From assembly GCF_021535135.1 (NCBI RefSeq), contig NZ_CP091036.1, positions 868,001 through 932,000 of the forward strand: a DNA stretch of 64,000 bases, given 5' to 3'. Both the position numbers and the translations under genes were made by a program. Under the pieces are notes generated by a model. That model saw nothing but the letters and a program-made list of their open reading frames with translations, made no database searches and was not told the origin of the DNA. The stretch is from Antarcticibacterium sp. 1MA-6-2 (GTDB taxonomy: Bacteria > Bacteroidota > Bacteroidia > Flavobacteriales > Flavobacteriaceae). Shown here piece after piece: positions 57,069 to 64,000 of the stretch (the first letter of the stretch is position 1; every line of letters starts with the position of its first letter).

Positions 57069-58076
57069 ATGAATACAGTACAATTTTGTGTGGGAATTGA
57101 TGTATCAAAAGATTCCCTTGAATGCTCCTATGGTTTGTATTCCGAATTCGGTGAATTACAATTTTCTAAGGTGCAGAAGTTTACAAATGACCTTAAAGGT
57201 TTTAAAAAACTACTGGAATGGTTGAAGAAGAAAAAAGATCCTGCAGAAATTTTTTTTGTGATGGAAGCCACTGGTGTCTATTATGAAAATTTGGCTTATT
57301 GGCTTCAAGAGAGGGATTTTTACTTATCGGTAGTACTTCCCAACAAAGTAAACTACTTTGCCAAGAGCCATAACATAAAGACAAAGACCGATAGTGTGGA
57401 TGCTAAGCTTTTGTGCAGGATGGGCTTGGAAAGGAAATTGGATCATTGGGAAATTCCCTCCCTTCAAATGAGAACTTTAAAGATCCTAACAAGGGATTAC
57501 CGTAGCCTTAAGGCCAAACTTACTATGACCAAAAATCAACTGCATGCAAAGGACAATTCTCATAAATGTCCCCCCACAGTTGGTAAGAGACTTAAACAAC
57601 AAATCCAATTACTGGAAAAGCAGATTTCACAGGTGGAATCTGAGATCAAGCTAGTTGTTAGAAAAGATAGCATTCTGGACGAACGGATCAGAAAGATGGA
57701 GACCATACCAGGAGTAGGGTTCATGACCATCGCTTGTATTTTGGGCGAGACGAATGCTTTTGCGCTCGTACGCAATTCCAAACAATTGGTAAGCTATTGT
57801 GGATTTGACATACAGCATCGGCAGTCAGGTCTTTACGCTGGAAAGACGACCATAAGTAAAAAGGGGAACAGTTTTATAAGATCTGCACTCTATATGCCCG
57901 CATTATCTTCCCTACAACATAATCCAAACCTGAAAATATTCTATAATCGCTTGTCAGAGAAGAAATCCATAAAAAAGATTGCAGTGACTGCAGTGGCAAG
58001 AAAACTACTAGTGCTTATCTATACGATTTGGAAAAATGGATCAGAGTATAATCCAGATTATTTATTTTCAGATTAG
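57069..58076 (+). mobile_element. IS110-family transposase and element
   Basis: 335 residues: DEDD-type RuvC-like N-terminal domain (FCVGIDVSKDSLECSYGLYS; FFVMEATGVYYENLAYWL; SVVLPNKVNYFAKSHNIKTK; KTDSVDAKLLCRMGLE), a coiled coil, and the C-terminal serine domain (IPGVGFMTIACILGETN; LVSYCGFDIQHRQSGLYAGK; SFIRSALYMPALSSLQHN with the candidate nucleophile Ser). IS110 elements have no terminal inverted repeats; their boundaries cannot be fixed here. It is complete and inserted between ssb and the repeat region without breaking a visible gene. Confidence 0.88.
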
Positions 58077-58112
58077 AAATAATGATTTTGGTGTTGTGCT
58101 TGTTGGATTGGA

Positions 58113-58136
58113 AACAACTCCTTTTTAAGAGTTGTT
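58113..58136 (+). terminator. Hairpin after the IS110 transposase
   Basis: AACAACTC-CTTTTTAA-GAGTTGTT (8-bp arms) 37 bp after the stop codon; a terminator or part of the IS right end. Confidence 0.4.
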
Positions 58137-58514
58137 CCATTTCAACAATGCCACGTACTCCATGTAAAAAAACAAAAAAAAGATTGTTTTTTATCGCAGT
58201 ACCTTTTTTTGTTGCTTATACATTTTCAATATTTGGAATTGATAAAGACTTATAAAAGGGAGGCACGAGCGGTTATGCAGTCTGTTCAACTTCCAAATGT
58301 TGGTATTTTGCTTACAAAAAAAGGGAAGGGACAGTGACGGCACGGAAGTGGGTCTAAAGTCTTTATGTGAAGTACAAAAACATTGGAAGCGGGGCCAAAA
58401 GCAAGGATGGAAATCCGATTAAGCGGACTCCATTCCCGATTTGGAATTGGAATGAAGTGCGCTTCCCAGCATAGCGGGAAGCGCTAACGAAATGGAAAGG
58501 AGAAATTGGGGATG

Positions 58515-59033
58515 GTGTCCAAGACTTTTATAGTGAAGCTCTTTCCCCGCAATGGAGCTTTTTCTGCGGAATGAAGTGGGAATGTGCTTACTACTTATGA
58601 AAATGGATTATCCTCTTGAAGTAGGATTTAAAGCGGACTTGATTTCAAAGATGTAGATGGGAATGGAGTTTGGCCGCTTCCCGGCTTTTCCCGGGAATGA
58701 GCGGGCAAGTGGAATGGTCAGCGGAATCTTTGGAGTTGTGTCCAAGATTTTTGAATGAAACGCTTTCCCCGCAATGGAGCTTTTTTCTGCGGAATGAAGG
58801 GGAATGGGCTGAGTGGGTTATGGAACCGAAATTCCATTCTTAGCAGGATTTAAAGCGGACTTAATTTTAAAGATGGAGATTGGGAATGTAGCATTCCTGC
58901 CTTTTTTGGCAGGGGTAGCGAAATGGAAATCGGAAGCTTTGAAGTTGTGTCCAAGATTTTTGAATGAAGCGTATTTCCCGGAATGAAGCTTTTTCTGCGG
59001 AATGGAGGGGAATGGGCTGAGTGGGATTGCAAC
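58515..59033. repeat. Three imperfect ~215-bp tandem repeats, non-coding
   Basis: The unit GTGTCCAAGATTTTTGAATG...CCCCGCAATGGAGCTTTTTC-TGCGGAATG recurs at 58515, 58736 and 58945. A second shared block (GGATTTAAAGCGGACTTGAT and onward) recurs at 58627 and 58849. Each unit contains a CCGCA/TGCGG hairpin and many GGAATGG words. No convincing frame spans them (reverse-strand frames at 58818-59134 are repeat shadows). A related GGAATGGAGTGGGAATGGGC word lies at 60240. 58137-58514 also shows no gene. Function unknown; possibly ncRNA genes or incompatibility/partition-like repeats. Confidence 0.6.
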
Positions 59034-59111
59034 TCCCATTTCCCATATAAATCCTTTCGTTGAGAATAGGAAAAAATCCAGTTTAAGGTACTGGATAAAC
59101 CTTTAATGACA

Positions 59112-59949
59112 TTAAGCCATTTCATAGACAGCATTGAACAGTTTTTTGTCCAGGTGTTCCTGTTGTGAAAAGCTTTTCTTCAATGTATTGTGAAGCATTT
59201 GATTAAAAGCATTATAGCCTATCCATAAATTGGGGGTTTCATTAAGCAGCAGAGCTTCATTATCCAGAATTTCAAGGACTTCACGGGATTTCTTTGAAGG
59301 ATCATTGTTTTTGTCACTACATTCATACCGGAACAATTTTGTTTTGTCCAAAATTACCTTCACGAATTCTTTGGTGTCGATGATTTTAAATTCCTTCATT
59401 CTATCGAACTTCTGGGTAATGGTGTAAAATTCATTGTCCAAGAACTTATCGAATAAATTGATCAACCTCGGCATTATCAGGTCGGTATTGTTCTTACTGT
59501 GCTTGATAGCAAACTCAATTTCCGATTGTGAAACGTGCAGGCCATTGGAGCATACTTCCCGGTAAAAGCCAAAATGTCCTGAAGTTTTTTCGCTCCCATC
59601 ATAGGAATTCTTGAACCGCAGCATCGGCAGTATCAGGTCTTTTTCGTTCTTGACCGAAAATTGGCTGTTGTCATCGATTATAAAGTCGGTAATGAACGAC
59701 CTATCGTTCCTGTTGATTGTTCGTTTCTGATAGTTCAGTCCAGCACCAAGTCAACATTTCTTCGGCTTTCTTGAAGAAAAGTTCATTGGGTACGTGGCCG
59801 TAGCTGTTGGACACCACGTTGACAATTTTGCCATTTGAGATAATGACATTTTCAAGTCCCCTTCGGGATTCCATTTGTGTCAGGCTTCTTAAAGACTTCA
59901 TTTCTGATGGAACAAAGATTTGATCCTGCTGTAAATTTGATAAATACAT
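59112..59949 (-). pseudogene. DUF932-family protein (frame break)
   Basis: N-terminal part MYLSNLQQDQIFVPSEMKSL, VIISNGKIVNVVSNSYGHVP and NELFFKKAEEML; after a break near 59750 LNYQKRTINRNDRSFITDFI, LILPMLRFKNSYDGSEKTSG, HFGFYREVCSNGLHVSQSEI and LLLNETPNLWIGYNAFNQML. These are DUF932 features (plasmid/phage-type protein of unknown function near ssb genes). About 275 residues repaired. Confidence 0.75.
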
Positions 59950-60361
59950 AACATTTGATTTTAGTTAAACAATTAATATTTAAGCTAGAACCAAACGGAA
60001 GATAAAATTTCGGCTCAAAAGGAAACGGAATAAATAGCGAGTGCGGGAGCGGCTTTATGCCGTAGTCTTTTGATGGGAATATTTTACGAGTTTAACTTTG
60101 CGCCGATATTGATTGAATACTATATACTTCTCTTTTTCAATTTGAAAAAGAAAACCTACTCTTGCGGAGTAGGTTTTCACGAAATGGAATAGGAATGCCA
60201 ACTGGATTAGAACTTAAAATATTTTTTAAACCGGGCCAGTGGAATGGAGTGGGAATGGGCTAAGTGGAATTATGAAATGAAATTGTCTTCATTCTTGGAA
60301 TTTCTGCTATTCAAAAAGAAAAAAGGAAGTTCGCAAATGTAAATTTCGGACTTCCTCAAAA
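59950..60361. other. Non-coding region before the DUF932 gene and after the integrase
   Basis: Contains the 19-bp palindrome CTTTTTCAA-T-TTGAAAAAG (60132-60150), a terminator (60153-60175) and a GGAATGGAGTGGGAATGGGC stretch (60240) related to the repeats at 58.5-59.0 kb. No gene seen. Confidence 0.45.
60153..60175. terminator. Hairpin terminator AACCTACTC-TTGCG-GAGTAGGTT
   Basis: Nine-base-pair perfect arms with TTTTC after it on the forward strand and a preceding A-run, giving a U-run on the reverse strand; likely ends the integrase transcript. Confidence 0.7.
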
Positions 60362-61693
60362 CTAAAAATTAATGACACTATCCAAGGCATCATCAGCATC
60401 TCGATGAATGAAGTTAGCCTGATAAATTAAAGTAGTTTTCAAATTACTATGTCGATAGAGCTTTTGCAGCATTAAGGGGTGTATTTTATCACCTGCAATA
60501 TTCCCAAAGCTGTGTCTTGCAATGTGATTGGATAAATTTTTTTCTATACCACATTCCTCTGCAATTCGTTTTAGATATTTATTGAGAAGCTTGGTAGCAT
60601 TTTTTGTTTTAATATAAATTTTTTCAGCATCTTTAGGATGGACATTTTTCAGAAATGGAAATACATGTCCATTATAATGTGTCTTGTCCTTTCTATAATA
60701 GCTTAATATTTTCTCAGCTTTATGGGGGATTTTCAGGCTCAATGGTTTTTCGTTCTTATTCATTACATAATAAAGACGATTATCTTTAAAATCAGACCAT
60801 TTCAGTTTAACCACATCGGAAATACGTATGCCTGCAAAATAGAAGGCGAACAGCCAGACATTATGTGTATGCCAAATTGAAGCACCTTCTTTCAATTTTA
60901 GAGCTTCAATTTTTTCAACCTCTTCTATAGTCAGACCAATTTTGTTACCAGAACCAATTCGAATTTTCTCTTTTTCCCCTGCAAAAGGATAATATTTTTG
61001 ATCAATAATACCTTCTTTTATTGCTAAGTTAAAAAGTGTTCTAATAAAAATAAGCTGATTTGTAACAGTTCTTGTTTTTTGATTTAGATAAGAAAGACAA
61101 AAAGTTTTATATTTATTTAGAAATGCCTCATCAATATCCTGAAATCGTAAAGCTGTACTTTTTTGGAAATAGTTCACTCCATCCATCCACAGATATTCGG
61201 ATTTTTTAGCCCTACTTATACGCTCTGTACGCCTTTCTTTGATCTCCTTAATAACTGTAGCTTTGTTCTTAGTTCTTTTTAGGTTTAAAAATTCTTGTAA
61301 ATTATAGAGGATTGACAATTCGGATTTGGCTACAGAGAATGTCCCCCTTTCATATTTTTCCTTTATGCGTTCAGCTGCTAATGCAAAAAAAGATTTTAAT
61401 CCATCAGGACCTTTTAATTTTTCTTTGGCTTGTTTGGGAGTAATACGAACTTTGGAATCAAAATAAATATCGTTGACCTCGGTCAACTTTTTCATCAAAA
61501 AATTGTTCAACTTTTTAGAATTGGGATGAGTCCGCTTAACTTTTCCAGCAGTATTATCCCAATCCTTTTCGAACACATATTGTCCAAGCCAATGATAATT
61601 TGTTTTATAATTTTCACTAATCCTCAATGCAAGGGGAATTGTACCATCCTTTCTTATCATATTCTTTCGTAAAACAATCTTTACATTAGCCAT
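60362..61693 (-). CDS. int: Tyrosine-type site-specific integrase
   Basis: 443 residues from MANVKIVLRKN (the upstream ATG adds two). N-terminal Arm DNA-binding domain (DGTIPLALRISENYKTNYHW), core-binding domain (FQDIDEAFLNKYKTFCLSYL) and catalytic domain with Arg in AGIRISDVVKLKWSDF, HxxR in SNHIARHSFGNIAGD, His in QKLYRHSNLKTT and Tyr in TLIYQANF. It recombines attP with the tRNA-Met 3' end; the att core lies 177 bp away at 61870-61910, and directional control by an excisionase is expected. Confidence 0.92.
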   Translation of the reverse strand: MANVKIVLRKNMIRKDGTIPLALRISENYKTNYHWLGQYVFEKDWDNTAGKVKRTHPNSKKLNNFLMKKLTEVNDIYFDSKVRITPKQAKEKLKGPDGLKSFFALAAERIKEKYERGTFSVAKSELSILYNLQEFLNLKRTKNKATVIKEIKERRTERISRAKKSEYLWMDGVNYFQKSTALRFQDIDEAFLNKYKTFCLSYLNQKTRTVTNQLIFIRTLFNLAIKEGIIDQKYYPFAGEKEKIRIGSGNKIGLTIEEVEKIEALKLKEGASIWHTHNVWLFAFYFAGIRISDVVKLKWSDFKDNRLYYVMNKNEKPLSLKIPHKAEKILSYYRKDKTHYNGHVFPFLKNVHPKDAEKIYIKTKNATKLLNKYLKRIAEECGIEKNLSNHIARHSFGNIAGDKIHPLMLQKLYRHSNLKTTLIYQANFIHRDADDALDSVINF

Positions 61694-61869
61694 AACCATG
61701 TAATTTACAATTAAGTAAAGATAATGAAATGTTTAATAGTTAGTACAGAATAAGTACAGAATAATTTGATTTTAACGCGTTACAATTAAAATCAAGTATT
61801 ATATAAATACCTGTAAATCATTGGTTTTATGGGGTTTTAGTTGAAATTGTATAGGTAAAACATCAAGTT

Positions 61870-61910
61870 CATAACCCGGAGGTCACGAGTTCAAATCTCG
61901 TTCTCGCTAC
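61870..61910 (+). other. ICE attachment site: 3' fragment of tRNA-Met (initiator type)
   Basis: CATAACCCGGAGGTCACGAG then TTCAAATCTCGTTCTCGCTAC reproduces the anticodon (CAT) to acceptor end of a flavobacterial initiator tRNA-Met, including the T arm ACGAG-TTCAAAT-CTCGT (61886-61902). The upstream half of a tRNA is absent. It is followed by a natural terminator, so this is the original downstream part of the gene: the distal junction. The intact tRNA, rebuilt by the element's own copy, should lie at the other end outside the window. Confidence 0.8.
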
Positions 61911-61920
61911 AGTAATAAAG

Positions 61921-61949
61921 GGCTTCTGAGAAATTGGAAGCCTTTTTTA
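61921..61949 (+). terminator. Terminator of the tRNA-Met gene
   Basis: GGCTTC-N10-GAAGCC followed by TTTTTTATTTT, a classical rho-independent terminator 10 bp after the tRNA fragment. A weak look-alike (TGAGAAATTGGATGTCC) recurs near 63020. Confidence 0.7.
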
Positions 61950-62022
61950 TTTTCTACAAGTACAGAATAGGTGCAGAATCATCTATAATCTTTATCCTCA
62001 TTTCCTTTGTAAATCTATGATC

Positions 62023-62941
62023 TCAGGAAAGTGGTTCAGGCGGGGGAGCATTCTTCTTTTTAAAGGGATCTTCGGGAAGTGGAATGAATTCTTTATCATC
62101 TGTAGGAGGCAGAAGGATCTTTCCCTGTTTCCAATCTTCCTTAGCCTGTTCTATTCTCTCTTTTCTTGAAGAAACAAAATTCCACCAAATAAATCTTTCT
62201 CCTAACGGCTCCCCTCCAAGAACCATTAGATCACAGTACTCGTTAGCAACTATAATGGGATCGCTACCTTCTTCAAATACCAGCATTTGCCCTTCGGTAT
62301 AGTTAATGCTGTTTATTGCTAATGTTCCTTTTGCAATATAAATAGCTCTTTCTGGGTGTTTTTCCGGTAAGCCAAAATGCGCGCCCTTTTCCAGTTTTAC
62401 ATGTAGATAAAAGAGAGAGGAATGTGTTTTAACATCATTTTGAAGACCAAAAGCCTCGCTTAAGCAATTAATCGCATCCATACAGCTTTATCTGTAAAAA
62501 CAGGAAGTTTTTCCGGTTTGTAATTATGGAAACTGGGAGCATCTTCTTCATTCTTTTCCGGCAGTGCTACCCAGGTTTGGATTAATTCCAGAGAATTTGT
62601 TGCTAATATTCCTGGATCTTCAAAACGTTCAGAATGTGATATTCCACTGCTTAAGCAGTCATCCAGTTAACTTCTCCCGGACGTATTACCTGATTAACAC
62701 CTAAACTGTCTCTGTGAACAAGCTCTCCACTAAAGAGATAGCTTACGGTTGAAAGTCCAATATGAGGATGAGGCAAAACATCCAGCGAACTCTTTGTTTT
62801 AGGATTAAGAGCCACAGGTCCGCCGTGATCCATAAATATAAAGGGACCAACCATCCTTTTTTGACGAAACGGTAAAATTCTTTTTACTTTCATCCCCTCA
62901 CCAAGAGAAGCTTTTCTTGATTCAATTACGAGTTTCACCAT
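62023..62941 (-). pseudogene. Pirin-family protein (two frame breaks), chromosomal
   Basis: N-terminal cupin: [60 protein letters not shown] (iron-binding His), [16 protein letters not shown]; then SERFEDPGILA and LPEKNEEDAPSFHNYKPEKL; then EAFGLQNDVKTHSSLFYLHV, ERAIYIAKGTLAINSINYTE and LGGEPLGERFIWWNFVSSRK. Pirins are Fe(II) cupins, some with quercetinase activity. Both breaks are GCTTAAGC (62649-62656 and 62458-62465) exactly where TAGSG and IAGEAFG need GCC GGC. About 300 residues repaired. Confidence 0.85.
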
Positions 62942-63236
62942 TTAATTTTGATTATTTGTGGTAATGCAGTTTATATTCAATATCATTTAATCCTGTGGAA
63001 TAAATATATAAAGAGCTTATGAGAAATTGGATGTCCTTTATAAATTTAAACGATAAACGAATAAAATAGACCGGGATATCCATACAAGGGTAGCTCCCAC
63101 CTACTTCAGCTTTAAAATATTTTTTTGAAAATTAGAGTAGGAATAAAAAAAACTTAAAAAAGTGTGAATTATCTTTTTAATTGAAAAAGAATTTAGATCT
63201 TTGCCTAACGCTGTTAAATAGATTAATAGATTTAAA
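62942..63236. promoter_or_regulatory. Region between pirin and TetR genes with TetR operator
   Basis: Holds the dyad TAAC-GCT-GTTA (63206-63216), 20 bp before the TetR gene. The same dyad TAAC-ACT-GTTA occurs at 63852-63862 before the next gene. No gene seen in the rest. Confidence 0.55.
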
Positions 63237-63830
63237 ATGGGAAGTAAGGAACGTATTTTACGATTGAAGAAAGAGACGAAGGAGAAGATACTGGAAGCTG
63301 CTTACCTTATTGTAAAAGAAGAAGGATGGAATGGCCTTAGCATGCGAAAAATAGCGGACAGGATTGAATATACTGCTCCAATTATCTATGAATACTATTC
63401 TAACAAAGAGGCTATCCTGAAAGCTTTGACTGTAAAAGGATTTATTTGCCTGGACGGACAATTAGCAATGGTTCAGGAAAAAATTGAAGATCCTACTGAA
63501 CAACTAGAAACCCTTTGGATGGAATTCTGGAGATTTGCTTTTGAAAATAAAGAATTGTACCAGGTTATGTTTGGTGTAGAAATATCTTGTTGTCGTCACG
63601 GGCTTTCAGAAGCAGAATCCCCACGAAACAGATTTATTAATGCCATAATGAAAGTAATGGAAGATAAAAATCCATCTGAAGATTTAGTCCGGGAAAAGTA
63701 TTTTACCTTTTTTTCAGTGATTCATGGTTTAATTTCAGTTAATCTCGTTGGAGCTGGACTTCCGTCTTCTTTAAATGATCAAATATTAAAAGATGCTATT
63801 AACGGAATAATTAAATCAATAAGCGATTAA
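63237..63830 (+). CDS. TetR/AcrR-family transcriptional regulator
   Basis: 197 residues: N-terminal HTH (TKEKILEAAYLIVKEEGWNG; LSMRKIADRIEYTAPIIYEY; YSNKEAILKALTVKGF) and a ligand-binding C-terminal domain (LETLWMEFWRFAFENKELYQ; VMFGVEISCCRHGLSEAESP). TAAC-N3-GTTA dyads lie in its own promoter and in that of the next gene, so it probably represses both. The C-terminal part resembles the WHG/TetR_C_13 type. Confidence 0.88.
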   Translation: MGSKERILRLKKETKEKILEAAYLIVKEEGWNGLSMRKIADRIEYTAPIIYEYYSNKEAILKALTVKGFICLDGQLAMVQEKIEDPTEQLETLWMEFWRFAFENKELYQVMFGVEISCCRHGLSEAESPRNRFINAIMKVMEDKNPSEDLVREKYFTFFSVIHGLISVNLVGAGLPSSLNDQILKDAINGIIKSISD

Positions 63831-63851
63831 ACTTTTTTTTGCCCATTTACT

Positions 63852-63862
63852 TAACACTGTTA
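63852..63862. promoter_or_regulatory. Second TetR-type operator TAAC-ACT-GTTA
   Basis: Matches the 11-bp dyad at 63206-63216 with one base changed in the spacer. It lies 40 bp before the ATG at 63902, placing the next gene under control of the TetR protein. Confidence 0.55.
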
Positions 63863-63901
63863 GATATATAAACACGCATAGAAATATCAAAATATGGAAT
63901 T

Positions 63902-64000
63902 ATGAATTTACTTAGAAAACCCATAAGAAGAAGAAACAGGATTAATTCGAAATTTTACGAACCAAAAGTTTATAAGGGTACTCTACTCATACCAGACATA
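63902..64000 (+). CDS. Start of a gene running off the window
   Basis: Open frame MNLLRKPIRRRNRINSKFYE and onward to the window end (33 residues, no stop). It follows the TetR operator and is probably the regulated target gene. Too short to assign. Confidence 0.4.
   Translation, partial: MNLLRKPIRRRNRINSKFYEPKVYKGTLLIPDI

Larger units (their letters stand above)
1..61910. mobile_element. Integrative conjugative element, distal part (proximal end outside window)
   Basis: A tyrosine integrase (60362-61693), a complete Bacteroidota-type mating apparatus (29657-36783), coupling protein, relaxase and BfmA (52076-55117), SSB, RadC-like and DUF932 genes lie together and end at a 3' fragment of a tRNA-Met gene (61870-61910). 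This is the usual structure of an ICE integrated at a tRNA 3' end. Cargo comprises metal resistance (left), a dCas12f-sigma module and a defence operon. The left boundary is not visible: metal genes run off position 1 and no intact tRNA is present. It cannot be excluded that the far-left genes belong to a second island abutting the ICE. Confidence 0.75.

Noticed and set aside
58818..59134. Two reverse-strand frames over the repeats
   Set aside because: Low-complexity products created by the repeats; no start signal or domain.
63000..63045. Second copy of the tRNA-side terminator as an att duplicate
   Set aside because: Only a short partial likeness (TGAGAAATTGGA) without the tRNA sequence.

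Overview
The window looks like part of a Flavobacteriaceae (Bacteroidota) genome. It is AT-rich, uses TAnnTTTG-type promoter boxes rather than sigma70 boxes, and carries a Bacteroidota-type conjugation set (TraG, TraJ, TraK, TraM, TraN, BfmA, DUF5712-type relaxase). Positions 1 to about 61910 read as the distal part of an integrative conjugative element (ICE). It ends in a tyrosine integrase and a 41-bp copy of the 3' end of an initiator-type tRNA-Met gene followed by that gene's terminator. The intact tRNA and the proximal end must lie left of the window. Positions 61911-64000 are host chromosome (pirin, TetR regulator, start of its neighbour).

Layout. 1-23.2 kb is metal and stress cargo: a mercuric-reductase-like flavoenzyme, MerTP and an ArsR regulator; an RND efflux pump fused to its outer-membrane channel plus adaptor, a PII-like protein and a Fur-family regulator; two P1B metal ATPases; a cysteine-rich copper-storage-like protein; OsmC, ribulose-phosphate epimerase, NhaA, SpoIIAA-like proteins, a lipoamide-dehydrogenase-like enzyme and a CDF transporter. 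Two near-identical palindromes (TGCAAT-N3-ATTGCA) precede the pump operon and the first ATPase, so one metal regulator probably controls both.

23.5-26.3 kb holds the most unusual system: an ECF-type sigma factor followed 1 nt later by a small TnpB/Cas12f-like protein with lost RuvC residues and no zinc-finger/RuvC-III tail. A structured non-coding segment that looks like a guide RNA abuts its 3' end, and a small HTH protein and a divergent CI-like repressor lie upstream. This is the architecture of RNA-guided transcription by dCas12f and sigmaE. 26.9-28.7 kb carries replication/regulation genes, 28.7-29.5 kb an amidase, and 29.7-36.8 kb the mating-pore operon.

37-50 kb is one long reverse-strand defence operon: XRE regulator, hsdM, hsdS, a TrlF-like PHP/AAA ATPase, an AlbA_2 protein, hsdR, an NdpA-like protein and a membrane protein. 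A DUF488 pair follows (50.2-52 kb). 52-55.4 kb has the coupling protein, relaxase, BfmA and a candidate oriT. 55.5-61.7 kb has RadC-like and SSB genes, an IS110 element with a probable bridge RNA, ~215-bp non-coding repeats, a DUF932 protein and the integrase.

About nineteen genes have broken frames, including chromosomal pirin. The breaks are of two kinds: single-base losses, often in homopolymers, and TA-rich replacements exactly where conserved residues require CCGG. This suggests consensus errors, partly at a modified motif, rather than true decay. Broken genes are typed pseudogene but described as the gene they encode.
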